Positions 27,178-40,563 of a stretch of 64,000 bases of DNA are shown piece by piece. Position 1 is the stretch's first letter. Each line of letters opens with the position of its first letter. The DNA is from Methanobacteriales archaeon HGW-Methanobacteriales-1. GTDB taxonomy: Archaea > Methanobacteriota > Methanobacteria > Methanobacteriales > Methanobacteriaceae. The notes beneath the pieces were generated by a model that did not search any database, had not been told where the DNA came from, and saw only the letters and a list, made by a program, of their open reading frames with translations. Made by a program: the position numbers and the translations under genes. Location: NCBI GenBank assembly GCA_002839705.1, contig PGYO01000001.1, positions 248,001-312,000 of the forward strand, written 5' to 3'.

Positions 27178-27832
27178 ATGGGAAGCAGAAATTCAATCCC
27201 AGAAGGATAAATTTTTAGAATTCATAAACCAGGACCTGCCAGAAGGTATGGAACTGGAATATGAAGGATTTTACAAGCGGGGTTTTTTTGTTACCAAAAA
27301 GAGATATGCTCTTATTGAAAATGAAAAAATTGTAGCAAAGGGTCTGGAGCTTGTAAGAAGAGACTGGGCTCCTATTGCTAAAGATACCCAGCAAAATATC
27401 TTAATGGCCATTTTAAAAGATGGTTCTCCAGAAAAAGCTAGAGAAATCATTAAAAATGTTATTATGGATATAAAATCGGGTGAAGTGGCCATGAATGATA
27501 TGGTCATACACACTCAAATCACTAAGAAGTTAAGTGATTACAAACAGATTGGGCCTCATGTGGTTGCTGCTCAGAGATCTATTGCCAAGGGACGGAAAAT
27601 AGAGAGAGGATCTATTATTCGTTATGTTATTGTTAAAGGTAAATCTCCAATAAGTAAAAGAGCATTTCCTATTGAAGATACTGAAAAAATGGAATACGAT
27701 CCGGAGTATTATCTTAAAAACCAGGTTTTACCTGCGGTCTCAAGGATTATGGATTCACTAGGTTATTCCTCAGAAGAATTAGCTGAACTAGCTCAAAAAG
27801 AGAAACAAAGTAGTTTAGATGCTTTTTTTTAA
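27155..27832 (+). CDS. polB2: DNA polymerase B, small split subunit (PolB2)
   Basis: Methanobacteriales carry family B DNA polymerase as two genes; this is the short 3' piece. The product (about 220-225 residues) corresponds to the thumb and end of the palm: [54 protein letters not shown], ending in [10 protein letters not shown], which resembles a PCNA-binding tail. The catalytic YGDTDS region and exonuclease must be in PolB1 elsewhere. Candidate starts are ATG 27155 or TTG 27167; the latter has GGTG (27157-27160) six bases ahead. Both fall inside rps8e. Confidence 0.9.
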   Translation: MVCSLQNEWEAEIQSQKDKFLEFINQDLPEGMELEYEGFYKRGFFVTKKRYALIENEKIVAKGLELVRRDWAPIAKDTQQNILMAILKDGSPEKAREIIKNVIMDIKSGEVAMNDMVIHTQITKKLSDYKQIGPHVVAAQRSIAKGRKIERGSIIRYVIVKGKSPISKRAFPIEDTEKMEYDPEYYLKNQVLPAVSRIMDSLGYSSEELAELAQKEKQSSLDAFF

Positions 27833-27846
27833 TTAAAATTAATTGA

Positions 27847-27870
27847 ATTATTATTATTATTATTATTATT
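27847..27870. repeat. Trinucleotide tandem repeat (ATT)8
   Basis: Eight perfect ATT units lie 15 bases after the polB2 stop. It is one of three trinucleotide tracts in the window, the other two being inside a coding region near 50 kb. Confidence 0.8.
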
Positions 27871-28067
27871 TGAATGTTTTTTAAGTAATTTTAGTTAGTA
27901 CGATTTTTGCATTAATTTTTTTAATATAGGTCATTTTTAGATTATTTTATTAATGAATCAGTTTTTAATTTATTTTTAAATATTAACTGATAAGTTTAAT
28001 GATATAATTATCCTAAAAACAACAACTTATTAAGTTATAATTGCGCAATATAAAATTAGGTGGGATA

Positions 28068-28748
28068 ATGCTAAAAGCGGTCTTTTTTGATATCGATGAT
28101 ACTTTGTTTGACACTTCAGGTTTTGCTAAACTTGCCAGAAAGGCAGCATTAAATATGATGATTGATGCAGGCTTGCCTTTATCTTCTTCTGAAGCGTATG
28201 CTCTTCTAAGAGAAATAATAGCCCAAAAAGGCTCTAATTATGATAAACATTTCAATGTTTTAACTAAAACTGTTTTTGGTGAGGAAAAACCTCTTTTAAT
28301 TGCATTGGGAATGATAAATTATCATAATGTAAAATTTGCACTTTTAAGGCCTTTTCCAGAAACTACTTCGACTTTAATTAATATTAAGGCAAAAGGTTAT
28401 CGTTTAGGTGTCATATCTAATGGAATCACTATAAAACAATGGGAAAAACTTATTAGATTGGGAATTTACCCCTTCTTTGATGAAGTGGTTACCTCTGATG
28501 AAGTTGGTTTTGAAAAACCTCATGGACGGATTTTTGAGGAAGCCCTAAATCGTATGGGTTGTAAGGCCGAAAAATCAGTTATGATTGGTAATAAATTTAG
28601 TGAGGATATTATGGGTGCAGTAAATGCTGGAATGTCTGCAATTCTTGTCAATTCAGAACTTACTCCTGAAGAAGAGAGTTATATTGAAAAAGAAAATCTT
28701 GATGTCCAAATTATTTCTAATATTAAAGAATTAGAGAATATTTTATGA
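28068..28748 (+). CDS. HAD-family hydrolase
   Basis: The 226-residue protein is a haloacid dehalogenase-type phosphatase with a cap of mainly helices. It shows motif I FFDIDDTLFDT (nucleophile Asp), motif II VISNG, and motifs III/IV GFEKPHGRIFEEAL and MIGNKFSEDIMGAVNAGM. The substrate is unknown. AGGTGGG (28058-28064) points to ATG 28068; an upstream TTG at 28041 is not needed. Confidence 0.88.
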   Translation: MLKAVFFDIDDTLFDTSGFAKLARKAALNMMIDAGLPLSSSEAYALLREIIAQKGSNYDKHFNVLTKTVFGEEKPLLIALGMINYHNVKFALLRPFPETTSTLINIKAKGYRLGVISNGITIKQWEKLIRLGIYPFFDEVVTSDEVGFEKPHGRIFEEALNRMGCKAEKSVMIGNKFSEDIMGAVNAGMSAILVNSELTPEEESYIEKENLDVQIISNIKELENIL

Positions 28749-28964
28749 ACCTAGATTTCATAAGCCTTTTTTTATTTAAATATTAAAATATTAAACAATT
28801 TTTATTAATTTATAATATTTTTAGTAGGATTAATTAGTTTCTAAAATTATTAATTGGGATTATTTCTGCAGATTTTATGATTTAATTTTCATATAAGCAT
28901 TTATTAGTAACCTTAATAAATCTATATAATATTATTATTTTATTATGTATTGGGGTTTGAATAG

Positions 28965-30521
28965 ATGACTTATTATCACGATGAACAAATGCAAGAACTT
29001 TTTGATCAATTAAAACAACCAAAAACATTGGAGGATCTTCGATTATCTGATGTTTTTGTAAGGGACCTTATTTTAAAAATTATTTCAGCTTTTGGGACTG
29101 TTAAAACCAGTAGATTAAATGAATTAACTGGAATTCACTGGGACATTTTAGAAGCTTCACTTCGTAAAATTGAGGAGGATGGTTTTTGTGCTCAAGTAGG
29201 TGGAAGTTTTCTTTTTTCAAGTATTGATTACACTGTAACTCAAAAAGGAAAGGAAAAAGTTAGTAGAATTGCTGAAGAAAATCCTTACATGGGTATAGCT
29301 CCAGTATCCTATGAGAACTATGAAGAAATGATGAATAAGCAATTAAAGGATCGTCATCCAGTCAATGTACCTAAAGAAGTGGCTGAAAAAACTTTTAGTG
29401 ATGTAGTTGGACTTCGAAAAGCTAAAACATGCCTTATAGAATCATGTACTATTGGTAAGGGTATTTTTGTTTATGGTTCTCCTGGAGCCGGAAAAACTTT
29501 TATTATCAGTAAAACTTCTGATCTTTTACCCCCCATTATAATTCCGAAATTTATAGAGTTCGGTGGAAAGGTAATTCAGCTTCATGATCCTGATTTTCAT
29601 AGAAATTGTCCAGAACAACCTGAAGATCCAAGATGGGTTAAAATACACGCACCCTTTGTTTTTACAGGTGCAGAATTGAGTTTAAATAAATTAGAAACTC
29701 TTTATAACCCTAATAAAGGGGTTTATGAAACTTCCCCTATGATAAAAGCAAATGGCGGAATTTTGCTGGTGGACGATTTAGGACGACAAAGGGATGATCA
29801 CGAACTTATTTTAAATAGAATGATTGTGCCTATGGAAAATAAAAAGGATGTTATATATGTTCGGGGAGTGCCAGTAATTGTCCACAGTCACTTTATTCCA
29901 GCTTTTTCTACTAACCTTGATGTGAGTATTATGGATGAGGCCCACTTAAGACGTGCTCCACTTCATATTTTCATGACCCATCCTCCTGTGGAGAATGTGG
30001 CTGAGGTTTTCAAGCGAAATCTGGATTTAATCGGGGAAACTTATGATGAAAATATAATTGAGAGATTTAAAAAGGTTTATACTCCTGCAGTTAAGGGCGG
30101 AGAGGGACTTGAACCTAGTTATGCTCATGCAAGGGATTTGGCCCATATATGTCAAGCAGCACGTATTATCTCTGGTAAGGATATTGTTGATATTGGTATT
30201 ATTGAAGATGCCTTGGAAAAACACGTTTTGATTGCATTGCAACGAATGAATATTGATATTTCGCAAGTGCAGAAGAAAATACGGACCTTTAGAATAAAAA
30301 CATCTCAAAAAGAAGAAGCATACAATAATGTTTCTATTTTTGGGGTTGATTCTATATCTTGTGAATCAGATGGAATAATTGCAGATATGGAAGATAGTGT
30401 TACTCCTACTCAACTGGCAGAATATCTAAGGGAAAATGATGTTGCATTTGAAAGTATAGATATTATAGCTGAAACTGAAAGGGAACTCAGAAGGACTATC
30501 ATGGAATATGAAGAAGATTAA
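28965..30521 (+). CDS. AAA+ ATPase with N-terminal winged-helix domain
   Basis: The 518-residue protein has a helix-turn-helix region (about residues 30-100: IISAFGTVKTSRLNELTG), then an ATPase domain with Walker A GSPGAGKT (171-178) and Walker B ILLVDD (266-271). A segment rich in His/Pro/Cys lies between them (LHDPDFHRNCPEQPEDPRW). The C-terminal part has a sensor-like SYAHARDLAHICQAARI. I recognise it as a conserved archaeal ATPase of unknown role, not MoxR proper. It might couple DNA binding to ATP use, but that is inference. Confidence 0.75.
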   Translation: MTYYHDEQMQELFDQLKQPKTLEDLRLSDVFVRDLILKIISAFGTVKTSRLNELTGIHWDILEASLRKIEEDGFCAQVGGSFLFSSIDYTVTQKGKEKVSRIAEENPYMGIAPVSYENYEEMMNKQLKDRHPVNVPKEVAEKTFSDVVGLRKAKTCLIESCTIGKGIFVYGSPGAGKTFIISKTSDLLPPIIIPKFIEFGGKVIQLHDPDFHRNCPEQPEDPRWVKIHAPFVFTGAELSLNKLETLYNPNKGVYETSPMIKANGGILLVDDLGRQRDDHELILNRMIVPMENKKDVIYVRGVPVIVHSHFIPAFSTNLDVSIMDEAHLRRAPLHIFMTHPPVENVAEVFKRNLDLIGETYDENIIERFKKVYTPAVKGGEGLEPSYAHARDLAHICQAARIISGKDIVDIGIIEDALEKHVLIALQRMNIDISQVQKKIRTFRIKTSQKEEAYNNVSIFGVDSISCESDGIIADMEDSVTPTQLAEYLRENDVAFESIDIIAETERELRRTIMEYEED

Positions 30522-30629
30522 GGCCTGAAATAATAAATTATCGGCTTTTTAATTTATTTTAATTCTATTTTTTTATTTTCCATTTTTTATTAAATTTTAA
30601 AAAACAAAAAGACTATTTTTATCAGAAAT

Positions 30630-31403
<774 letters not shown>

Positions 31404-31547
31404 AGATTCACTTCCATTTAAATAAACTTTTAATTTAATTTTATACATAACTAATATTTATTTTTCAATATTGAATAAAATCTTTTTAAATATAACAATC
31501 AATCCACTTATTTCTGTTTGTTTTCGTAATTGTTTTATATTTCTATT

Positions 31548-33533
31548 TTACAAAATAAATGGAAGTATATGGGCAAAAATGCCCCCTACAACGAATGCGG
31601 TAACTAAATTAGCAGTGGTTATCACACTGGATGCTTTTACTCCAAATTCTTTTAATAATATCCCAATTGTTGAAAGACATGGAATATAAAGCATTCCTAC
31701 TATGGCCAACACAATAAACTGTTGAGAGGTTAAAGCCAGGCTTAAATCAGTTCCCACAAATGAAACCAACGTTAAAATTATGAATTCTTTTCTTACAATT
31801 CCCAGTAAAAGCAGGACTCCTGCAAAGGCAGGTAAACCAAGCCAACCAACGGTTAGTGGTGTTAATAGATTTCCTATAAAATTTAGAACTCCTAATACAT
31901 ATAAAACTTGTATTATGGCCCCTCCAATTATAAAAATAGGAAATACTAAATAAATTAAAGATTTTGTACGGTTCCATGTCTGTTTAAATACCATGGATGC
32001 CGTAGGCATCCTTAAAGAGTGCATTTCCATAATAAGACTGGTTGATTCTCCAGGCATTGCTTTAAGAGCCAATTTTCCCATAATGAAAATTATAACCAGA
32101 TCAAGCACATACAATGCCAGAGCCCACCATATGCTGACGAATATGGCCACCAGGCTCAATATAATTATTGTTCGTGCTGCACAAGGCGCAAATGTAATGG
32201 CGAATGCTGCTAAAAGTCTTTCCCTTCTACTTTCAAGAATTCTAGTACTATCAATAGCTGGAACACTGCAGCCATACCCTAATATGAGTGGAATGAGAGC
32301 TTTACCATGTAATCCGATTTTATGCATGAAAGTATCCATCATGAATGCTACTCGGGTTAAAAGGCCGGAATTCTCAATGTAAGATAAAAGAATGTAAAAT
32401 GGGACCACAAATGGTACAATAAGAGTTAATCCTGCTACTAAACCTCCAAAAGCACCATTCCATAATATAACGGGTATGGTACTAGATGTGCTGGGATCAA
32501 CTGGCTGGAAAAAACTCAGTGCATTAGTTATTATCCCTGAAATAAAATCTCCAATTATAAAAGTCCATAGAAGCAGTCCTAATATGACCATGGTTGAAGT
32601 AATGTATCCATAAAAAGGATGGGTTAAAACATTATCCAACTTATCGGAAAAGGTGATTTTAACATCTGTTTGAATTTGAGCCCCGGAAGCAATTTTATTG
32701 GCCAGCGCATATCTTTCTGATGCCATAACTGCAAAAGCAGGTTCTTGGTGAATTTTTTCTATTCCTAATTCCAGTTGATAGGCAAAGGGGATTATATTAG
32801 GAGATTTTGAATTTACTAGATTCTTAATCTCTGGATCATTTTCCAATATTTTTATAGCCATCCATTTATTAGGATATTCTAATTCCAGATTTTCAGAATC
32901 CATTAAATCTTTCAGTAATTTAATTCTGTTTTCGATTTCCCCACCATATTCAATTGCTTTATAATCAATAGGTATTTTGTTCTCTTTTCGGGTTTTTGAA
33001 ACTTCTAAAGCTTTTTTAATTAATTCTTGGAGCCCTTCTCCTCTAATAGCAACGGTGGGAATAACTGGAATGCCCAATGCTTTCTCCAGTTTTTCAGTAT
33101 CAATAACTATTCCCTTTTGTTTGGCAATATCCATTTGATTTATACATATTATCATGGGAATTTCCATTTCCATTAATTGTATAGTAAAAAATAGATTTCG
33201 CTCTAAAACAGACGCATCTAGAACATTAATAACTACATCTGGTTTTTCATGAGCTATGTACTCTCGAGAAACTATTTCTTCCATAGAAAATGTGGAAAAT
33301 GAGTAAATACCAGGTAAATCAATTATATGAATATTATAATCATCAAATAGTAGTTTACCTTCAGCCCTTTCTACAGTTTTTCCCGGCCAGTTGCCAACTG
33401 TTTGTTTGGAACCTGTAAAGTGATTGAATATAACACTTTTACCAACATTAGCATTTCCTGCCAGGGCTATGGTAAAATCAGCATTATTATTGGTAATTTT
33501 GGGGTTATCTGCATTTTCAACTGACTTATCCAT
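31548..33533 (-). CDS. feoB: Ferrous iron transporter FeoB
   Basis: FeoB imports Fe2+ across the membrane and carries a GTPase domain. The 661-residue protein has G1 GNANVGKS, G3 DLPG (with IYSFS), G4 NQMD, a helical spacer, and a membrane part of about eight helices. Gate signatures include YGCSVPA and FAPCAART. The start at 33533 overlaps the end of the upstream regulator by eight bases and has GGAG ahead of it. FeoA is not separate but is fused to that regulator. Regulated by iron through the candidate DtxR operators at 34303-34372. Confidence 0.95.
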   Translation of the reverse strand: MDKSVENADNPKITNNNADFTIALAGNANVGKSVIFNHFTGSKQTVGNWPGKTVERAEGKLLFDDYNIHIIDLPGIYSFSTFSMEEIVSREYIAHEKPDVVINVLDASVLERNLFFTIQLMEMEIPMIICINQMDIAKQKGIVIDTEKLEKALGIPVIPTVAIRGEGLQELIKKALEVSKTRKENKIPIDYKAIEYGGEIENRIKLLKDLMDSENLELEYPNKWMAIKILENDPEIKNLVNSKSPNIIPFAYQLELGIEKIHQEPAFAVMASERYALANKIASGAQIQTDVKITFSDKLDNVLTHPFYGYITSTMVILGLLLWTFIIGDFISGIITNALSFFQPVDPSTSSTIPVILWNGAFGGLVAGLTLIVPFVVPFYILLSYIENSGLLTRVAFMMDTFMHKIGLHGKALIPLILGYGCSVPAIDSTRILESRRERLLAAFAITFAPCAARTIIILSLVAIFVSIWWALALYVLDLVIIFIMGKLALKAMPGESTSLIMEMHSLRMPTASMVFKQTWNRTKSLIYLVFPIFIIGGAIIQVLYVLGVLNFIGNLLTPLTVGWLGLPAFAGVLLLLGIVRKEFIILTLVSFVGTDLSLALTSQQFIVLAIVGMLYIPCLSTIGILLKEFGVKASSVITTANLVTAFVVGGIFAHILPFIL

Positions 33534-34302
33534 GAACCGCAGCTCCATCATTATCAATATTTTCAGGCATAATTTCTACAAAGACATTGTTGGCTATTTC
33601 TCTTCCTAAAGCAAGCTTTGATCCCCTAACCGCGATTTCAACAGGACCTTTAAACGGTGCAATTTGCATCATGCTTATGGTAGCACCCAGGGTTATCCCC
33701 ATATCCATTAAACGCCTAATAACCTTGTAATCTCCTCTTATAAATGAAACCTTACCTTTTTCATGTTCATGAAGATCAACAATGGAAACTAAATTCTCTT
33801 TTCGATTTCCAACTTGCTCCACTTCTTCATTTTTCCTTTCCATACATTCTTCACAGCTTTGAAAGCTAAAATTACATGCTGGAATTAACTCTTCATCATC
33901 AGGACATTCATCTGGCCTTTCTAAAAGATGGCAAAGGGCTCTTTCTGCATCATCAGACAATGTGTGTTCCATATCACAGGCCTGATCATGCACTTTTTCT
34001 TTTTTAATTTTTAAAATGTCATGTAAAAATTTTTCAAGTAATCTATGTTTTCTGGTAATACTTTTAGCTTTTTTAAGACCAGTTTCAGTTAAAATTGCTC
34101 CTTTATATGGAGAATATTTTACGTAACCCATAGTATCAAGCTTTTTTAGCATTTGGGTGACACTTCCAGGTGCTATATTTAAATTAGTCGATATTTTAGA
34201 AGTTTTAACTAACTGGTCTCCTTTACTCAGTTTATAAAGAATTTCCAAGTATTCTTCAATGTTTTCACTTAATGATTCATTACCTGAATTTTTGTTTGAC
34301 AT
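33526..34302 (-). CDS. DtxR/MntR-family metal regulator with FeoA domain
   Basis: An iron (or manganese) sensing repressor. The 258-residue protein has a winged helix (about residues 12-85), a dimerisation/metal domain with C109 and E112-H113 in ACDMEH, a Cys cluster (C133, C143, C150, C153) seen in archaeal DtxR proteins, and a C-terminal SH3-like FeoA domain (about 172-247). The stop overlaps feoB, so both are one operon. Two palindromes, one over the ribosome site and one by the TATA box, suggest it represses itself and feoB when metal is plentiful. Confidence 0.92.
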   Translation of the reverse strand: MSNKNSGNESLSENIEEYLEILYKLSKGDQLVKTSKISTNLNIAPGSVTQMLKKLDTMGYVKYSPYKGAILTETGLKKAKSITRKHRLLEKFLHDILKIKKEKVHDQACDMEHTLSDDAERALCHLLERPDECPDDEELIPACNFSFQSCEECMERKNEEVEQVGNRKENLVSIVDLHEHEKGKVSFIRGDYKVIRRLMDMGITLGATISMMQIAPFKGPVEIAVRGSKLALGREIANNVFVEIMPENIDNDGAAVHG

Positions 34303-34318
34303 TTTAGGCCCACCTAAA
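34303..34318 (-). promoter_or_regulatory. Candidate DtxR operator overlapping the ribosome site
   Basis: TTTAGG (34303-34308) and CCTAAA (34313-34318) form a perfect inverted repeat with a four-base centre. On the minus strand it reads TTTAGGTGGGCCTAAA directly before the ATG, so it contains the AGGTGG ribosome site. It resembles iron/manganese regulator boxes (TTAGG-n-CCTAA). Confidence 0.6.
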
Positions 34319-34346
34319 TATATTAATAATATTTAAATTAAATTCT

Positions 34347-34372
34347 TATATATAATTTTTGGTTGGCCTAAA
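34347..34372 (-). promoter_or_regulatory. Promoter (TATA) with second candidate DtxR operator
   Basis: On the minus strand TTATATATAA (34346-34355) is a strong TATA box for the dtxR-feoB operon. Directly upstream, TTTTGG-TTGG-CCTAAA (plus-strand 34357-34372) repeats the operator pattern with one mismatch and would cover the TFB recognition element. Confidence 0.55.
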
Positions 34373-34544
34373 ATCATTATAATTCATTAGAAATTAATAT
34401 TAATTGAAATTCTATAATTTTTTAAAATTAGTTATCAGAATAAATATAAACTACAATACAATAAAATGGGTATTAATAGATTTTTCAATGATTTAAACAA
34501 TATTTAATCTAATTATTCAATAAATCTAATAAAAATGTGATACC

Positions 34545-34937
34545 ATGCCTCTTGTAAAAATAGAAATTTTAAAAGGTTACTCTGAAGAGTATAAAAAGGC
34601 CATTCTGGATGCAGTTCATGATGCTTTGGTAGAATCTATTAAAATACCTGATGATGATCGTTTTCAACGTCTTTACGAGTTAGAAAAAGAAAATTTTGAA
34701 TTTCCACCCAATAAATCAGAACATGTTACTTTAATTGAGATAACCATGTTTCCTGGAAGATCCTTTGATGCCAAGAAAGCATTATATCAAAAAATAGTGG
34801 ATAAATTGGCAAAAAATCCGGGAATTGATGGAGAAGATATCTTAATTATTCTTTATGAACCACCAATGGATAACTGGGCTTTAAAAGGCGGTAAACCGGC
34901 CAGTGAAGTAGATATTGGATTTAAAATAGATGTTTAA
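34545..34937 (+). CDS. Tautomerase-superfamily protein
   Basis: The 130-residue protein begins MPLVKIEI, so processing would expose the catalytic Pro (Pro2 in gene numbering) of the tautomerase/4-oxalocrotonate tautomerase group. The length and the PPNKSEHVTLIEITMFPGRS segment resemble the longer MSAD-like or bacterial homologues rather than the 62-residue forms. EDILIILYEPPMDNW is a typical second-half strand-turn. The physiological substrate is unknown. Confidence 0.85.
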   Translation: MPLVKIEILKGYSEEYKKAILDAVHDALVESIKIPDDDRFQRLYELEKENFEFPPNKSEHVTLIEITMFPGRSFDAKKALYQKIVDKLAKNPGIDGEDILIILYEPPMDNWALKGGKPASEVDIGFKIDV

Positions 34938-34956
34938 AATAAATATAAAAAATATA

Positions 34957-34987
34957 GGCCCATTGAGTTTTAAATAATCAATGGGCC
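34957..34987. terminator. Strong stem-loop between convergent genes
   Basis: GGCCCATTGA (34957-34966) and TCAATGGGCC (34978-34987) are a perfect 10-bp stem with an 11-base loop. It sits between the tautomerase and the convergent transporter gene, so it probably ends both transcripts. Confidence 0.6.
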
Positions 34988-34989
34988 AT

Positions 34990-35009
34990 TTTGACATGGA
35001 GGCGTCAAA
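34990..35009. terminator. Second stem-loop between convergent genes
   Basis: TTTGAC (34990-34995) and GTCAAA (35004-35009) form a six-bp stem with an eight-base loop immediately beside the larger hairpin. Confidence 0.4.
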
Positions 35010-35038
35010 TTAAATTCTTAAATCAACTATTTTAATTC

Positions 35039-35644
35039 TTATAATGGAACTAGGGGTTTTTGGTAGGCATCATTAATCACTTCTCCTAAACCAACATAAA
35101 TTGCAGCTGCTCCAGTAAATATACCTTCATAACCGGCAATCATGGTAATCATTGGATTTCCAGTGAATTTTCCTATAGCTAAAAGGAAGAAAAGTATGGC
35201 CAATGAAATGAATACCACTTGAACTCCCCTGCTATGTTTCAGAGATGCTATGAACATTCCCAGTGTGAATACTCCCCACATAAATAGATAGAAACCCATG
35301 GACATTGGATCTGCGGCTTGAAAAGCGGATCCTCCGGTTGTATTGAAAAATGCCACTTGAGGTAATATTAATATTAAAACCAGTGACCACCAGAAGAGTC
35401 CATAGGAACCAAATGCAACTGTTCCAAAGGTGTTTCCTTTTTTAAATTCCATTGCACTGGCCATAATTTGAGCTATACCTCCATAAGCAAATCCCATGGC
35501 CAGAATCATACTACTTATGGGTATAAATCCAGCATTATGTACATTTAAGAGAACTGTGGTTAGTCCAAATCCTAATAGGCCCAGTGGCCCTGGAATTGCA
35601 TATGTATCTTTTATGGTCACCGTTTTCTCATTTTCTATTGACAT
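35039..35644 (-). CDS. GPR1/FUN34/YaaH (SatP-type) acetate transporter
   Basis: The 201-residue protein has about six membrane helices and starts with the family signature ([15 protein letters not shown], a variant of NPAPLGL). [33 protein letters not shown] is the conserved central region. Such proteins move acetate or succinate with protons. It lies directly after the acetyl-CoA synthetase gene in the same direction (55 bases), so the pair likely takes up and activates acetate for carbon assimilation. GGTGAGGGAT precedes the ATG. Confidence 0.92.
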   Translation of the reverse strand: MSIENEKTVTIKDTYAIPGPLGLLGFGLTTVLLNVHNAGFIPISSMILAMGFAYGGIAQIMASAMEFKKGNTFGTVAFGSYGLFWWSLVLILILPQVAFFNTTGGSAFQAADPMSMGFYLFMWGVFTLGMFIASLKHSRGVQVVFISLAILFFLLAIGKFTGNPMITMIAGYEGIFTGAAAIYVGLGEVINDAYQKPLVPL

Positions 35645-35698
35645 TTAAATCCCTCACCTGTCAATTAATTTTTTTTTATTTTTATTTCCTTAAGAGGA

Positions 35699-37603
35699 TT
35701 ATTCTTCTAATGTAGAAGTATCACCTAGATCTTTTCCTTCTTCCTGTGCACGAAGTATCCGGCGCATAATTTTACCACTTCTGGTTTTTGGAAGCGCATC
35801 AACTTGTACTATATCTCCTATAACTGCCACAGGCCCTAATTCATAACGCACGTGTTTTTGGAGATCTTCTATAAGAATAGTGTTTAATTTATGCCCTTCT
35901 TTTAATATCAAGAATGCTTTAATCACCTGTCCTTTAATTGGATCTGATTTTCCAATAACTGCAGATTCGGCCACTGCAGGATGAGAAACAAAGGCTGATT
36001 CCACTTCAGAGGATCCTACTCTATGCCCTGCAATCTTAAGAACATCATCAGAACGGCCTTGAATCCATATATATCCGTCTTTGTCCTTCCTAGCCATATC
36101 TCCGGCCCGATAGACTCCACCAGGAATATCTTTCCAATAAACATCTTTGAATCGTTCTTCGTCTTTATAAAGGGTCCTAAACATGGCAGGCCATGGCCTT
36201 TTGATTACTAAATATCCTCCTTTTCCTAGGGGCACGGATTCTCCGTTTTCATCTACCACATCTGCCTCTATTCCAGGGAGGGGCAAAGTTGCAGTTCCAG
36301 GTTTAAGAGGAGATATGGGGAGGGGTGATATCATATGCATTCCAGTCTCAGTTTGCCACCAGGTGTCCATTATAGGTGTTTTTTCTTGGCCTATATTTTT
36401 GTAAAACCACATCCAGGCCTCTGGATTTATAGGTTCTCCTACACTACCTAGTATTTTAAGCGAATCCAAATTATGAATTTTTGGATATTTGTTCCCGAAT
36501 CTCATTAAGTGTCTTATGGCGGTAGGGGCAGTGTATAACTTAGTTACACCATATTTTTCTACAATTTCCCACCATATTCCTGGATCGGGGTAATCTGGTG
36601 CTCCTTCATAAACCAAGGTAGTGGTACCTAAAAGCAGCGGGCCATAAATTACATAACTATGACCGGTTATCCAGCCTATATCTCCAGTACACCACCATAA
36701 ATCTCCATCATGAATATCAAATACATTTTTCAAGGTTGTGGCCACACCCACCATGTATCCTGCTGTTGTATGGAGAACTCCTTTAGGTTTTCCGGTACTG
36801 CCGGATGTGTAAAGTATGAATAATGGATCTTCGGAATCCATTTCTTCAACGGCGCACTCGTCAGATTCTCCTTCTATTAATCTTTCGTAGAATATCTCTT
36901 TACCACTTAAATCAGAAATTTCGATGGGGCTTCCGGTGTGTTTAACCACTACTACGGTTTCTATAGTAGGACACTGCAGCATGGCCTCATCCACAATTTT
37001 TTTGAGGTCTATTATTTTTCCCCTTCTATAAGTTCCATCGGCGGTAATTAGAACTTTAGCATTAGCATCATTCATTCGCTCTACAAATGCACCAACACTT
37101 AGTCCAGAATATACCACACTGTGAACGGCTCCAATTTTGTTACAAGCAAGCATGGATATGAGCAGTTCGGGACACATAGGAAGATACATGGAAACTGTAT
37201 CTCCTTTTTTTATACCCAGATTTTTTAGGGCATTTCCCATTTTATTTACTTCACGGTAAAGCTCATAGTAAGTAAGCTTTTTCTCATCTCCTCTTTCATT
37301 AGCATATAATATGGCCACCTGATTTCTTTTATCTGTTGTTATCCACCTATCTACTGCATTATAGGCCAGATTTATTTTTCCTTTGGTGAACCATTTGTAG
37401 AATGGTTTTTTACTTTCATCCAGAACTTTGTCCCATTTTTCAAACCATTCAAATTGTTCTGCTTTCTCAGACCAGTATTTCTCCAGGTCTTTCCCCTTTT
37501 CGATTTCAGCCTCCCAGTTTTTTACATGGGCCTCTTCTACAATTTTGTAGTTTGCTTTAAAAACCCTATTTTCATCCAGGAGAACAGAGGTGTCCTTTGT
37601 CAT
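35699..37603 (-). CDS. acs: Acetyl-CoA synthetase (AMP-forming)
   Basis: Acs activates acetate with ATP and CoA by way of acetyl-AMP. The 634-residue protein has the usual length. It shows the phosphate loop [12 protein letters not shown], the adenylate-site [33 protein letters not shown] and the C-terminal catalytic Lys in [13 protein letters not shown]. The ATG at 37603 has GGTGGTG five bases ahead; an upstream GTG (37621) is less likely. Followed by the acetate transporter. In a hydrogen-using methanogen this serves biosynthesis rather than methane formation. Confidence 0.95.
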   Translation of the reverse strand: MTKDTSVLLDENRVFKANYKIVEEAHVKNWEAEIEKGKDLEKYWSEKAEQFEWFEKWDKVLDESKKPFYKWFTKGKINLAYNAVDRWITTDKRNQVAILYANERGDEKKLTYYELYREVNKMGNALKNLGIKKGDTVSMYLPMCPELLISMLACNKIGAVHSVVYSGLSVGAFVERMNDANAKVLITADGTYRRGKIIDLKKIVDEAMLQCPTIETVVVVKHTGSPIEISDLSGKEIFYERLIEGESDECAVEEMDSEDPLFILYTSGSTGKPKGVLHTTAGYMVGVATTLKNVFDIHDGDLWWCTGDIGWITGHSYVIYGPLLLGTTTLVYEGAPDYPDPGIWWEIVEKYGVTKLYTAPTAIRHLMRFGNKYPKIHNLDSLKILGSVGEPINPEAWMWFYKNIGQEKTPIMDTWWQTETGMHMISPLPISPLKPGTATLPLPGIEADVVDENGESVPLGKGGYLVIKRPWPAMFRTLYKDEERFKDVYWKDIPGGVYRAGDMARKDKDGYIWIQGRSDDVLKIAGHRVGSSEVESAFVSHPAVAESAVIGKSDPIKGQVIKAFLILKEGHKLNTILIEDLQKHVRYELGPVAVIGDIVQVDALPKTRSGKIMRRILRAQEEGKDLGDTSTLEE

Positions 37604-37921
37604 ATTGCACCACCCTTTCACTTTTTCAATGATACTAACTAAGTTGTCTTTGACATATATATTTTACTATTATTAATCATTATAAATATTGATTAATCAT
37701 GTTAAATCTTAATTATGTCGTGAATATTTATGATTTATGGATATTAATTAAAACAAAAAATTAAAGATTATTTTGCAATTTATTGAATTATTAGGATAAT
37801 GTTGAACATTTAGGAAAAAATTAGTTTATAATTTTTTTAAAATAAATTTTCAAAAAGAAAATAGAAAGAATAGAATAGAATAAAAAAAATGAAAAAAGAT
37901 AGAAGGGTTAATTTCCATCTA

Positions 37922-39568
<1,647 letters not shown>

Positions 39569-39961
39569 AATAATCACCTCATAATTGTTCTTGTAATTTA
39601 TCGATGGGTTAGAGGTTCTATAAATAGTTTCTTATTATAATTTACAATTGATTTATGTATTAGATTTTAATTTTCATCTTTTAGTGATTTTCTACTATAA
39701 TTCCAAAAAAAGAATATTTTTTGTAATTAAAAAACAAAACCATCAACCTATATCATAAGCTTAAAAAATAAAATAAGCATTTTAAACCAAGAAAAATTTA
39801 AAGAATACATTATTTTTTTTATTATAAAAATTAAAGATTTTTTGTTTTATCCTTGTTCTTTAATAATATTTTTTTATACATCAAAATCATTTAGAAATTA
39901 TTAAATATTATTAGACAATTATCCTAATTTTAAAAATAAAAATAGAATAAGATAACTAGTT
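39569..39961. promoter_or_regulatory. Spacer with thermosome promoter
   Basis: On the minus strand CTATTTATAG (39618-39627) is a likely TATA box, about 50 bases before the thermosome start, giving a leader of about 25-30 bases. The rest of the spacer is AT-rich with no further structure that I can name. Confidence 0.45.
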
Positions 39962-40396
39962 TCAAAGCTCTTTAGATCGATTACTGTCTCGCGGAAAGAC
40001 TTTGGGCACAAAGGTCTTGCAGAAATCAGGAGTTACCCGTATCATTTCAAGTTCCATTTTTTCAACAATCTCTTCTTCCAGCTCTGGACTTTTAGTGGTA
40101 GATATGGAAAAAGACTCATCCATAACTTTTAATTCAATTGTTTCATTACCCATAGAAATTTCAAATTCAACTTCTTGGTTATTCTGCATGGAATCAACCA
40201 CATCATCAAAGATTTCATCAGATAGTTTCAGTAATTTCCGACCTTCAGGAAGATAAGTGTTTTTGGCAGTTTTTATCTGTTTAATACGAACAGGAGCACA
40301 ACCTTCCGTTTTAATAGTCTTTCTTATTGGCCAGAAAAGCCCTAAAACTAATTTTTTCTTGGTCTCTAAATCATTATCAATTTTCATTGATTTCAA
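39962..40396 (-). CDS. Protein of unknown function
   Basis: The 144-residue protein is mixed charged with no membrane helix. N-terminal lysines and IKTEGCAPVRIKQIKTAKNTYLP are followed by an acidic second half (FEISMGNETIELKVMDESFSI). I recognise no family. The start is TTG at 40396, four bases after the strong GGAGGGAT site; the ATG three codons later is too far from it. Probably monocistronic between fprA and the thermosome. Confidence 0.6.
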   Translation of the reverse strand: MKSMKIDNDLETKKKLVLGLFWPIRKTIKTEGCAPVRIKQIKTAKNTYLPEGRKLLKLSDEIFDDVVDSMQNNQEVEFEISMGNETIELKVMDESFSISTTKSPELEEEIVEKMELEMIRVTPDFCKTFVPKVFPRDSNRSKEL

Positions 40397-40563
40397 ATTA
40401 ATCCCTCCTTGAAATAAACCTGATAGCTCCCCAAATGAAAAAATAAACTCCTAAAGAAAATTAAATTAATAATTTAACTAAATATATTAACAAATAATTT
40501 CTTATTTAAAAAATATGAATTATAAAGATTTAAAGTTAAAGATTTAAATGCACAAATAATGCT

